Part shown: piece after piece, positions 46,301 to 54,209 of the stretch
How the letters are laid out: the number at the start of each line of letters is the position of its first letter
Position numbering within the stretch: the first letter of the stretch is position 1
DNA from: CBDCFV01 sp963664625
Lineage (GTDB): Bacteria > Chloroflexota > Dehalococcoidia > Lucifugimonadales > UBA3495
Reading direction: 5' to 3'
NCBI GenBank assembly: GCA_963664625.1
Contig: OY761541.1
Span: 1-64,000, forward strand
Length of the DNA: 64,000 bases
Made by a program: the position numbers and the translations under genes
Notes under the pieces: generated by a model
Seen by the model: only the letters and a program-made list of their open reading frames with translations
The model's database searches: none
Told to the model about the DNA's origin: nothing

Positions 46301-47196
46301 ACCTGCTGGACCAAGCCGTGGAGTTGGCGGCGGCGCAGGATGAGGGACCTGAAGACAACTTCGTGGTCAAGCACCTCCAAGAAGACCTGACGGCCTCTTC
46401 CGATGGTCCCGATCAACGGGTTGACGATGAAGCTCCCGCTCGCGCCGCATCCATGTACCGCATCTTCGGCAGCAAGCCCGGCACCTACGGAGCGGGAATC
46501 CTGGCGGCGTTGGACGAGCGGAACTGGGAGACGGTGGAGGACCTGGCCGAGGTGTACACCGCTTGGGGCGGTTACGCCTACACCCGACAGGACTTCGGCG
46601 TCAGCGCCCGGCCTCAATTCCGCCGCAGGTTCAGCCAGATAGTTGTCGCCGCCAAGAACCAGGATACCCGGGAGCACGACATTTTCGACAGTGACGACTA
46701 CATGCAGTACCACGGCGGCATGATCGCCACCGTGCGCGCCCTGACCGGCCGCAACCCGCGGGAGTTTTTCGGTGACAGCGCGGACCCTTCCCGCGCCAGG
46801 GTCCGCGACCTTCAAGACGAAGCCCGCCGGGTGTTCCGGAGCCGGGTGGTCAACCCCAAGTGGATCGAGTCCATGAAGCGCCACGGCTACAAGGGGGCCT
46901 TCGAGTTGGCCGCCACCGTGGACTACATGTTCGGCTACGACGCCACCGCCCAGGTGGTCGAAGACTGGATGTACGAGGACGTCACCGAAAGCTACGTCCT
47001 GGACCCTGAGACCCAGCGGTTCTTCCAGGAAAGCAATCCTTGGGCGCTCAGGAGCGTGGTGGAACGGCTGCTGGAAGCCATAGAGCGCGGACTTTGGGAG
47101 GAACCCCCGCCGGAGATGCGGGACAAGCTGTTGCAGCTTTACCTCGAGTTGGAGGCGGATTTGGAGGCTCGGCAGGAGGGCGCGACCAGCCTCTGA
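43339..47196 (+). CDS. cobN: Cobaltochelatase subunit CobN
   Basis: A large chelatase subunit of about 1285 residues that inserts cobalt into the corrin ring in an ATP-dependent complex. Diagnostic segments include [100 protein letters not shown] and the C-terminal [20 protein letters not shown]. I set the start at TTG 43339 behind GGGAGG; the preceding frame is repeat-derived. CobN equals ChlH/BchH in structure. The absence of other chlorophyll genes and the presence of cbiE favour cobalt. Its likely AAA partner is the ChlI-ChlD fusion at 50312. Confidence 0.94.
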   Translation: [1285 protein letters not shown]

Positions 47197-47344
47197 GTTT
47201 AGCCAAGCGACGGCAAAACGCCAACAGGATACTTGCCCTTGTCGGTGGCCCCGTGCACTGATTGGATCTGGCAAAACCGCGGCGGCATAGCTAAACTGTT
47301 TGAATAGCTGGACTCTTTGAAAACCCTATCGCAAGGAGAAGGTT

Positions 47345-47908
47345 TTGCAAATGGCGCCCTACATCCTCCGCCCACTTTACCCGTCCATCGCCGCTGTTAT
47401 TCTTCTTGTGACCCTTGCAGGCTGCCAGAGTGGCAACTTATCCCCTTCCGGCGTCGGGACCGTCGCCGTTGCTGAAATGAAGTCTCCGGAAGGCGACGAG
47501 ATGGGCATGGTGACCATGAGACAGGGGCCTAACGGGGTGCTGGTGTCGGCTGACGTAACCGGACTGGCCCCCGGCGCCCACGGCTTTCACATCCACGAGA
47601 TAGGCGATTGTACGCCCGACTTCTCCGCCGCCGGCGGTCACTTCGCTCCGGGAGGCAAAGGACACGGCTACATGCACCCGGACGGCGACCACGCCGGAGA
47701 TATGCCAAACATCTACGCCGCCGCCGACGGTACGGCCAAGGCCGACGTTTTCGCCGACGCCGTAACCCTGGCCTCCGGCCCCGACAACTCACTCATGGAT
47801 GACGACGGCTCCGCAATCATCATCCACGAAAAGGCGGACGCCTACACCGAGGACTCCGGGACCGCAGGCAAGCGGATATCCTGCGGCGTGATTGCCCTCC
47901 TCAAGTAG
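47345..47908 (+). CDS. sodC: Copper/zinc superoxide dismutase, lipoprotein
   Basis: 187 residues with a lipoprotein signal peptide (ILLVTLAGC, lipobox cysteine at 27). Copper and zinc ligands are HGFHIHEIGDC, GGHFAPGGKGHGYMHPDG and HAGDMPNI. The disulfide pair and catalytic arginine appear in GDCTPDF and AGKRISCGVI. It detoxifies superoxide outside the membrane. TTG 47345 has the best spacing to AAGGAGAAGG, with ATG 47351 as an alternative. A stand-alone extracytoplasmic SodC between cobN and the B12-regulated transporter may be coincidence. Confidence 0.93.
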   Translation: MQMAPYILRPLYPSIAAVILLVTLAGCQSGNLSPSGVGTVAVAEMKSPEGDEMGMVTMRQGPNGVLVSADVTGLAPGAHGFHIHEIGDCTPDFSAAGGHFAPGGKGHGYMHPDGDHAGDMPNIYAAADGTAKADVFADAVTLASGPDNSLMDDDGSAIIIHEKADAYTEDSGTAGKRISCGVIALLK

Positions 47909-48021
47909 ACGGACATTTGCTTGACTACCGCGGTTGGGTAATAATGCGGCCTTGTAAAACCCTGTCTGCTTGAAGCGTCTATTTCCGAACGCAACGGCAA
48001 AGGCTTTTGGGAGAGGATACA

Positions 48022-48444
48022 GTGGAAATTGCTGTAGAACTGATCAAAGAGTTGACCAAGGACGAGCGGGTCATGTGGGTTGTCGGCGGGGGCCCGGTAG
48101 TCAGCGAGAACACCTCTCAAGGCATAAAGGAGCCGGAACTCAGCGGTGGGTACCTCACCGTGGAGGCCGACAACTGGCATTTCCACGTCCCTGTGGACAA
48201 GGTCACCGGCATCCAATTTGTAGAAGCGGAAAGCCACGGCGACCTTTTATCGTATTACGTCAGGTTTTCCGGCGATGGCGAAGCCACGCTTCTGCGCGGC
48301 TACTTCCCCAACCCATACTTGGACGATGACTTGAAGCGCACCGAGTTGCAGCCGGAAAAGCTCCAAGCGTTCAATGACATGCGGGCCCGCTACGAAGGGC
48401 GCGACGGTATTGTATTTGTGAAGTACCGCCCGCAACAAAATTAA
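48022..48444 (+). CDS. Small protein, possibly heme-utilisation (ChuX/HutX)-like
   Basis: 140 residues, no signal peptide. The segments LTVEADNWHFHVPVDKVTGI, QFVEAESHGDLLSYYVRFSG and the LQPEKLQAFNDMRARYEG tail resemble ChuX/HutX heme-binding domains. I am not confident of that assignment and find no decisive ligand. The start GTG 48022 is preceded by GGGAGAGG at 5 nt; TTG 48007 would add five residues. It lies between sodC and the B12 riboswitch with its own upstream AT-rich region. Confidence 0.5.
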   Translation: MEIAVELIKELTKDERVMWVVGGGPVVSENTSQGIKEPELSGGYLTVEADNWHFHVPVDKVTGIQFVEAESHGDLLSYYVRFSGDGEATLLRGYFPNPYLDDDLKRTELQPEKLQAFNDMRARYEGRDGIVFVKYRPQQN

Positions 48445-48467
48445 AGAAATATCTCAAACCGTCGCGC

Positions 48468-48527
48468 AGTACCCAACCCGTCATGGCATAGTACCCAACC
48501 GGTCATTCCCGCGCAGGCGGGAATCCA
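48468..48527. repeat. Direct repeat plus dispersed palindrome upstream of the B12 riboswitch
   Basis: AGTACCCAACC(C/G)GTCAT occurs twice in tandem (48468-48489 and 48490-48509). The second copy runs into TCATTCCCGCGCAGGCGGGA plus ATCCA (48503-48527). The AACCCGTCATTCCC lead-in shows the element extends 5' of the palindrome. Confidence 0.85.
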
Positions 48528-48565
48528 CCCACCATTGTCGTGTGGTAGATTGACCAAATAAATCG

Positions 48566-48594
48566 TTGACGCGAGTATTGCCGTCGGTTATAAT
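48566..48594 (+). promoter_or_regulatory. Promoter (TTGACG-17-TATAAT) for the B12-riboswitch/cbtBA transcript
   Basis: TTGACG (48566-48571) and a perfect TATAAT (48589-48594) are separated by 17 bp, close upstream of the cobalamin riboswitch. Confidence 0.85.
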
Positions 48595-48629
48595 CTACCC
48601 CGGCAGCCTTTGAGACCTCTTTAACAATC

Positions 48630-48810
48630 CAGATGACCTGAATGGTATCCCTAATAGCTTAGGGATAAACAGGGAAGCCGGTGTGAGTCCGGCGCGGTCG
48701 CGCCACTGTAACCGTCCGCCGCGAAGGTTGGCCCCGTAACTGATCGGGGACAGACCAAGGGGAAAATGCGGCAGCGGGAGCCAGGAACCTGTCATTCAGT
48801 TGGGACTTGA
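48630..48810 (+). ncRNA. Cobalamin (AdoCbl) riboswitch
   Basis: The conserved core is read in order: AGGGAAGCCGGTGTGAGTCC, GGCGCGGTCGCGCCACTGTA, ACCG, and the B12-box end GAGCCAGGAACCTGTC. These match cobalamin riboswitches of the AdoCbl type. The boundaries are estimated. The downstream genes cbtB and cbtA encode a cobalt transporter, so high B12 should switch off cobalt uptake. An intrinsic terminator between aptamer and cbtB supports control by transcription attenuation. The region between about 48540 and 48943 holds only promoter, riboswitch and terminator. Confidence 0.95.
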
Positions 48811-48849
48811 CGCACTTCGCGCCAGAGGGCAAGAGTCAAACGAATGCAT

Positions 48850-48877
48850 AAGCCCGCCGGAGTGTCGGGCTTTTTTT
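48850..48877 (+). terminator. Intrinsic terminator of the cobalamin riboswitch
   Basis: AAGCCCG and CGGGCTT form a stem around a 9-nt loop, directly followed by seven Ts. It sits between the aptamer and cbtB and is likely its expression platform. Confidence 0.85.
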
Positions 48878-48943
48878 ATTGGTATACCCTCAAAGCTGCT
48901 CAAACGCATGTGCCCGCAGAGACGGGTTCACGGAGGAAATGAT

Positions 48944-49138
48944 ATGTTCAACCGCATCGCAAGCGTCGCAACTACCCGGTCTTGGGCTCCTTGGTTACTG
49001 ATAGGCGCGGTCGTCCTCTACGCCGCCGGCTATGTCGACAGCAGCGTCCACGGCGCGGCCATCGGCGCCCCCGCCATCCTGGGGACCGTCCACGAGTTCT
49101 TCCACCACGCCAGGCACGTCGCCTTTATGTGCCACTAG
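48944..49138 (+). CDS. cbtB: CbtB, cobalt transporter small subunit
   Basis: 64 residues: one membrane helix (WAPWLLIGAVVLYAAGY) and a His-rich C-terminus VHEFFHHARHVAFMCH, the CbtB signature. Such proteins are predicted to pass cobalt through the membrane with CbtA. ATG 48944 is preceded by GGAGG; the longer upstream frame overlaps the riboswitch terminator. It is the first gene behind the B12 riboswitch. Confidence 0.92.
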   Translation: MFNRIASVATTRSWAPWLLIGAVVLYAAGYVDSSVHGAAIGAPAILGTVHEFFHHARHVAFMCH

Positions 49139-49249
49139 AAAACTGCCTGAGAGTTCGTCGCCGCAACCAACCCGTCGTTTCCATACGGTGGGATTACAAT
49201 CTGGCGACTGGACTCCCTACCCGGCGGACTGGACTCCCAACCCAGACCG

Positions 49250-49274
49250 TCATTCCCGCGAAGGCGGGAATCTA
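49250..49274. repeat. Dispersed palindromic repeat (cbtB-cbtA gap)
   Basis: TCATTCCCGCGAAGGCGGGA plus ATCTA lies in the 229-bp gap between cbtB and cbtA. No other gene is visible in that gap. Confidence 0.9.
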
Positions 49275-49367
49275 CGGCCTTCAGTCAGCGGCGAACTGTT
49301 GTTGGCATGATTGGACGGTCGCAGGATAATTTATAACCCTGGACGCCTTGCAGGCGTGGGAGGACAT

Positions 49368-50147
49368 ATGGGAAGAGTGTTGCCCACCGCTATGGTTATG
49401 GGTCTTATCGCTGGCCTGCTCGTGGCCGGGTACATGAACATCTTCAATGTGCCCGTCATGGAGTGGGCCATCGAACTCGAAGGCAAGGCGGCCTTGGCCG
49501 AGCCCGCGGGCGACGAAGAGGAATTACCCCTCTCCTGGGCTACTACCCTTGGGGCGCAACGGGTTGGAATGACCTTGGGTTTGGCGGTCGTCGGCGTACT
49601 TTGCGGGGCGGTCTTCTCCGGGTTGTACTACCTGATCCGCCGGGCAACCCCGGGTTGGAGTCCTTGGGCATGGGCCGCCATTGCTGGCCTTCTCGGGTTC
49701 TGGTCGGTCTCCATGTTCACCCAGCTCAAGTTCCCGCTCAACCCGCCCGGCGTCGGCGATGAAGGGACACTGCTCGCCCGCCAAGGCTTGCAATTTTTGG
49801 TAATCGCCGTCTCCGCTGCCTCAGCCGCCTTGGTCTTATACGCCGTGGGCGTAGTCAACCGCACCTCGTCCGGCCACGACCGATGGCTGCGCTATGCCAG
49901 CATCGGCCTCGCCTACGCCGTGGTCATGTTGTTGCTGGGTTTCGCGGTGCCTAACGTGCGTGACGCCGCCCCCGACTGGCTGCCCCCGGCGTTGGTTATC
50001 ATGTTCCGCACCTTCACCGCCGTCGGACACTTGTTGTTGTGGTTGGGTATATCCTTGGGCACGGTTGGGTACCTGCTGTACCGGCAGAAGGGCATCCATG
50101 CTTACCGGCATTCTTCAAATACTGGAAATACTGGCGTAAGGGTCTAA
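49368..50147 (+). CDS. cbtA: CbtA, cobalt transporter membrane subunit
   Basis: 259 residues with five or six membrane helices: TAMVMGLIAGLLVAGYMNIF, RVGMTLGLAVVGVLCGAVFS, WAAIAGLLGFWSVSMFTQLK, FLVIAVSAASAALVLYAVGV and a C-terminal pair. The motif LKFPLNPPGVGD matches CbtA, where a similar PxNPPGVG loop is conserved. It works with CbtB in cobalt uptake for B12. ATG 49368 follows GGGAGG. It is separated from cbtB by a repeat, but shares the riboswitch-controlled transcript and ends before an intrinsic terminator. Confidence 0.92.
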   Translation: MGRVLPTAMVMGLIAGLLVAGYMNIFNVPVMEWAIELEGKAALAEPAGDEEELPLSWATTLGAQRVGMTLGLAVVGVLCGAVFSGLYYLIRRATPGWSPWAWAAIAGLLGFWSVSMFTQLKFPLNPPGVGDEGTLLARQGLQFLVIAVSAASAALVLYAVGVVNRTSSGHDRWLRYASIGLAYAVVMLLLGFAVPNVRDAAPDWLPPALVIMFRTFTAVGHLLLWLGISLGTVGYLLYRQKGIHAYRHSSNTGNTGVRV

Positions 50148-50182
50148 GCCACAAATCTATTTCACAACAAAGCCTCTGAGGG

Positions 50183-50215
50183 AAGGGCGGCGTCGGGATG
50201 GGCCGCCCTTTCTTC
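50183..50215 (+). terminator. Intrinsic terminator after cbtA
   Basis: A 9-bp stem AAGGGCGGC/GCCGCCCTT has a 10-nt loop and is followed by TCTTCG. It ends the cbtBA transcript, so the chelatase gene downstream must have its own promoter. Confidence 0.8.
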
Positions 50216-50311
50216 GTTAGGCTTCTGTTTCGGTGGTGTAGAGAATCGTGACCTGCAGGGCCTCTGTGATAAACTCTACGCTGCCAAAAGATTACGCCGG
50301 GAGCTTCGATT

Positions 50312-52405
50312 TTGCAGGGTGAAAGACCTGAACCCCGTTTCCCTTTTACCGCCATTGTTGGCCAGACGGCCATGAAGCGGGCTTTGCTGCTCAACGCCAT
50401 CAACACCAAGATTGGCGGTGTCCTCATTCGCGGCAAAAAAGGTACTGCCAAGTCCACCGCAGTGCGTTCCCTCGCCGCGCTGCTGCCCGAAGTCTCGGTG
50501 CTTCGCGGCTGCCCCTACAGTTGTTCTCCGGACATGCTCCAAGGGCTGTGCCAGCTTTGCGCGGATGGCAGGGAGGAGGCGGAGGAGGTCAACCGGCAGG
50601 TGCGCATCGTCGATCTACCCGTAGGCGCCACCGAGGACAGGCTTGTAGGCTCTCTGGACATAGAGCAGGCCATCAAGACCGGCTCCCGCAGCTTCGAGCC
50701 AGGCCTGATTGCCACCACCCACCGGGGCATCCTCTACGTGGATGAAGTCAACCTTCTCAACGACCACTTGGTCGACGTATTGCTCGATGCCGCGGCTATG
50801 GGCCGCAACTACGTGGAACGGGAGGGTATCTCGGTCAGCCATGCCGCAGACTTCATTCTGGTGGGCACCATGAACCCGGAGGAAGGAGACCTGCGCCCCC
50901 AGCTTCTGGACCGTTTCGGCTTGGCGGTGGAGGTAGACAGCGCGTTCACAAGGGAAGAACGCCGCCAGGTTGTGCAACGGCGTATAGCCTATGAATCCGA
51001 CCCCTACGGCTTCATGGACCAGTGGCAGACGGCGGAAGAGGAAGAGCGGGAACACATCATGGCCAGCCGCAAGCTGCTTCCCCAAGTGCAAGTGAGCGAC
51101 GACATCCTGGAACTGATTACCGACGTCTGCACCGAGTACCAGGTTGACGGGCTGAGGGCCGACATCGTCATGTATAAGACAGCCAGCACCATCGCGGCCT
51201 ATGAAGGCCGGACCGAGGTGTCCGCCGAGGACGTGCGAGAAGCGGCCCAGATGGCGCTGCTCCACCGCCAACGGCGGCAGCCCTTCCAGCAACCCCACTT
51301 GGCCACCGAACAACTGGACCAGATGATCGACGAGTTTCAGAACCAGCCCCGCGACCGCGAACCCTCAGACCCCGGTTCGGACTCCGGACTCGACCAGGAA
51401 GAGAGCGATCCTGACCCGTCTGACCAGGAACAGCCTCGACAGGATAGCCAACCCGGAGACCAGGACTTCGAGGTTGGCACTCCCTTCTCCGTAAGGTCCC
51501 TGCAACTGAAGCCGCCGGACCACCGGGCCAGAAGGACGGGAGGCCGGCGGGCCAAAACGGTTAGCGGCTCCTCTAGCGGCCACTACGTGGGTTCCCAGCC
51601 CCCACAAGACAAGGTGACCGACTTGGCGTTGGATGCCACCCTCCGGGCCGCCGCCCCGCATCAACGGGAACGGCTTGCGTCCTCGGTATCCTTGAACAAC
51701 GTACTTGTAGTTGAACCATGGGACATCCGCGAGAAAGTAAGGGAAACCAAAACGGGCAGTCTTATCCTCTTTGTCGTAGATGCCAGCGGTTCGATGGGTG
51801 CGCAACGCCGGATGGTGGCCGTAAAAGGGGCCGTCCTTTCCTTGCTTCTGGATGCTTACCAGCGGCGGGACAGAGTGGGGCTAATCTCTTTCCGCGGCTC
51901 CCATGCCGAGCTGTTGCTGCCCCCTACCAGCAGTGTGGACTTGGCCGAACTCCACCTGCGCGAGATGTCCACCGGGGGACGGACGCCCCTGAGCCGCGGC
52001 TTGTACATGGCCTTGGACGTAATCGAAAGTGAGAAGATGAAAAACCACGACGTACTACCGCTGCTGGTGCTTCTCTCTGATGGTCGCGCCAACGTCGCTA
52101 TAGGCGCTTCCGGTCCCGGTAGTCCCGCAGGTGACAGTTTGCCCGTTGCCGAGTCCAAGGCCGTGGGAGCGCTGGTGAAGCAACAACACATAAATTCTGT
52201 GGTAGTGGACACCGAGGCCGATTTCATCCGACTCGGTCTGGCCAGACCCATCGCCGAGGCAATGGGCGCCCATTACCTGAAGCTGGAGGACCTGCACGCC
52301 GACAGCTTGGCCGACGCCGTGCGGCTGGAGTTACCCGCTCCCGACTCCCCGCCGCTTACCCAGCAGGAAATCCAGGGACTTCTCGATCGACTGGCCCTGG
52401 GCTGA
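50312..52405 (+). CDS. ChlI-ChlD-type chelatase ATPase and VWA fusion (CobS/CobT analogue)
   Basis: 697 residues. The N-terminal AAA+ domain has Walker A GKKGTAKS at 41-48, sensor region TMNPEEGDLRPQLLDRFGLA and Walker B ILYVDEVNLL. A central acidic, Pro/Asp/Gln-rich hinge lies near 330-400. The C-terminal VWA domain has the MIDAS DASGSM at 490-495 plus LLSDGRANV. In magnesium chelatase these are separate I and D subunits. Here they are fused, and the gene lies near cobN, so it is the likely motor of the cobalt chelatase. The start TTG 50312 follows GGGAG. Confidence 0.93.
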   Translation: MQGERPEPRFPFTAIVGQTAMKRALLLNAINTKIGGVLIRGKKGTAKSTAVRSLAALLPEVSVLRGCPYSCSPDMLQGLCQLCADGREEAEEVNRQVRIVDLPVGATEDRLVGSLDIEQAIKTGSRSFEPGLIATTHRGILYVDEVNLLNDHLVDVLLDAAAMGRNYVEREGISVSHAADFILVGTMNPEEGDLRPQLLDRFGLAVEVDSAFTREERRQVVQRRIAYESDPYGFMDQWQTAEEEEREHIMASRKLLPQVQVSDDILELITDVCTEYQVDGLRADIVMYKTASTIAAYEGRTEVSAEDVREAAQMALLHRQRRQPFQQPHLATEQLDQMIDEFQNQPRDREPSDPGSDSGLDQEESDPDPSDQEQPRQDSQPGDQDFEVGTPFSVRSLQLKPPDHRARRTGGRRAKTVSGSSSGHYVGSQPPQDKVTDLALDATLRAAAPHQRERLASSVSLNNVLVVEPWDIREKVRETKTGSLILFVVDASGSMGAQRRMVAVKGAVLSLLLDAYQRRDRVGLISFRGSHAELLLPPTSSVDLAELHLREMSTGGRTPLSRGLYMALDVIESEKMKNHDVLPLLVLLSDGRANVAIGASGPGSPAGDSLPVAESKAVGALVKQQHINSVVVDTEADFIRLGLARPIAEAMGAHYLKLEDLHADSLADAVRLELPAPDSPPLTQQEIQGLLDRLALG

Positions 52406-52458
52406 CTCCGGACGGTCGGTTGACCGGAGATCTCCCCACAATCAAAAGGAACCTAAAC

Positions 52459-53274
52459 ATGTCGTTCAGCAAGAGAAACATCGCCATCAGTGCCGTGGTA
52501 ATAGTGATACCCGTCCTGGTGGTCGCATGGTGGCTTTTGTCTCCCTTGTTCACCAGCACAACCGTGGAAGAGGATTTCCCCTTTTCCGCGTCGGCGGTTG
52601 TCCCGGAGAACATGGAACGGAAGGACGTGGAAATGGTCATGTCCCGCATGGCCGAGATGGGGGAACAGGTAGACGAACCCATGATGAAAATGGAGGATAT
52701 GGGTTCGGGCGCTAGTGAAATGATGGACAGCCCTATGATGGCCACCGTCGCCGATACCGCTGCCGCCGGCGCGGCTGAAGACCTGTCCAAGGACATGACC
52801 TCGTTCATGCCAGAAGGCTTACCTGCCGCCGCCGAGCAGGTGATGGCCGACAGGATCAAGGAGAACCTGAAAGACGCCATGACGGACGCAATGGCCCAAC
52901 CGCCGGCCGCCCCCCCGGCCCCCGTTGGCCTGAAGCAGGGCGAGTTTACCGACGCCGACCGTTTCCATCAAGGCAGCGGCCAAGCCACCATATACCGGCT
53001 TCCCGACGGCTCCCACGTCCTCAGATTGGAGAACCTCGACGTCACCAACGGTCCGGACCTCCGCGTCATTCTTTCGCCCAGCCCGAACCCTCAAAGCAGC
53101 GCGGAAGTTAAAGGCCAAGGCTACGTGGAGTTGGACAAGCTCAAGGGAAACAGGGGCAACCAGAACTATCCCATTCCAGCGGGATTCGACGTAGACCCAA
53201 TCCAGAGCGTCGTCATTTACTGCAAGCCCTTCCGGGTAATCTTCAGTGTCGCATCCCTGCAATCGGCGGGATAG
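52459..53274 (+). CDS. Membrane-anchored DM13 domain protein
   Basis: 271 residues. One N-terminal membrane helix (IAISAVVIVIPVLVVAWWLL) is followed by a Met-rich, low-complexity linker (MSRMAEMGEQVDEPMMKMED). The C-terminal DM13 domain runs from GLKQGEFTDADRFHQGSGQA through HVLRLENLDVTNGPDLRVIL to VIYCKPFRVIFSVASLQ. DM13 proteins are thought to be periplasmic electron carriers or redox/metal-binding domains, with a conserved cysteine here in IYCKPF. ATG 52459 follows AAGGA. The function in the cobalt region is unknown. The IS element begins 9 bp after its stop. Confidence 0.85.
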   Translation: MSFSKRNIAISAVVIVIPVLVVAWWLLSPLFTSTTVEEDFPFSASAVVPENMERKDVEMVMSRMAEMGEQVDEPMMKMEDMGSGASEMMDSPMMATVADTAAAGAAEDLSKDMTSFMPEGLPAAAEQVMADRIKENLKDAMTDAMAQPPAAPPAPVGLKQGEFTDADRFHQGSGQATIYRLPDGSHVLRLENLDVTNGPDLRVILSPSPNPQSSAEVKGQGYVELDKLKGNRGNQNYPIPAGFDVDPIQSVVIYCKPFRVIFSVASLQSAG

Positions 53275-53282
53275 ACGCCTAA

Positions 53283-54209
53283 GAACCCCTAACAAAAAGA
53301 GGATAAGCGTCTGAAGCAGATGAGTGAACATCCTATGGACAGGAACGCCTCATGTATCCCGTCTATTCGTTCGTAGCGCACCCTCAGTCTGCGGAACTGG
53401 TGCAACCATGCCAGGGTTCGCTCGACAACCCACCGGTACACGCCCAGCCCACTGCCATGCCCGACGCCCCGTTTGGCGATCACCGGCCTGATGTGGCGCG
53501 AACGCAACGATTTCCGATGCTCCCGGGAATCATAAGCCCGGTCCGCATACAGCCGCTCCGGTCTGCGGCGCGGACGGCCACGTTTGCCCCGCACCGGCGG
53601 CACCGCATCCACCAATGGCAGCAATTGAGTCACGTCATGACGGTTGGCTCCACTCAGTATTGCTGCCAGAGGAGTCCCATTGGCGTCGGTGATCACGTGA
53701 TGCTTGCTCCCAGGCTTACGGCGGTCCGTAGGATTGGGGCCTGTTTTTTCCCCCGCCTCCGACTGCCCGGACCGACCCACTGTCCACACAAGCCCGGGAC
53801 CAGTCCAGACCGTTAGCCCCTTGCAGTTTGGACAACAGGAGTTCATGGAGACTCGGCCACACTCCGGCTTCATGCCACTCTTTCAGACGGCGCCAGCAGG
53901 TCATCCCCGACCCACATTCCATCTCCTTGGGCAACATCTCCCAAGGGATCCCGCTCTTGAGCACGAAAAGGATGCCGGCCAGGGCCTTCCGGTCGTCTAT
54001 CCGCTGGCGTCCGGGGTACCGGAACCGCCTGGGCTTCGCGGGTGGCAGCAGCGGTTGGAGCATCTCCCATAGTTCATCGCTCACCAGTGGCTTCGCCATC
54101 AATCTCTCCTTGCCCTGTTGCCGATGCTGCACCTGTACGCTGCAAACCACGGCTTGGAGAGAATCTAGACCTCTTCCACCTGCTCGTCAACTCTTTTTGT
54201 TAGGGGTTC
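53283..54209 (-). mobile_element. IS5-family insertion sequence (927 bp) with TAA target duplication
   Basis: Perfect 19-bp inverted repeats end the element: GAACCCCTAACAAAAAGAG at 53283-53301 and CTCTTTTTGTTAGGGGTTC at 54191-54209. TAA is duplicated on both sides (53280-53282 and 54210-54212), fitting the TNA targets of IS5-type groups. It carries one frameshifted transposase gene on the minus strand. Intact ends and duplication suggest recent insertion. It lies just after the DM13 gene and before the coiled-coil gene. Confidence 0.93.
53289..54099 (-). CDS. IS5-family transposase (two overlapping frames)
   Basis: The first frame (from ATG 54099, after AAGGAGAG) encodes LVSDELWEMLQPLLPPAKPR, FVLKSGIPWEMLPKEM and the first DDE aspartate in ACVDSGSVRA. 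The second frame carries KHHVITDANGTPLAAILSGA, the second aspartate in HDVTQLLPLVDAVP and the glutamate in RWVVERTLAWLHQFRR. The frames join at a G5A6 run near 53750 and differ by +1, as in many IS5 elements that use ribosomal or transcriptional slippage. Together they give about 270 residues with a complete DDE triad. A simple mutation cannot be excluded. Confidence 0.9.
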
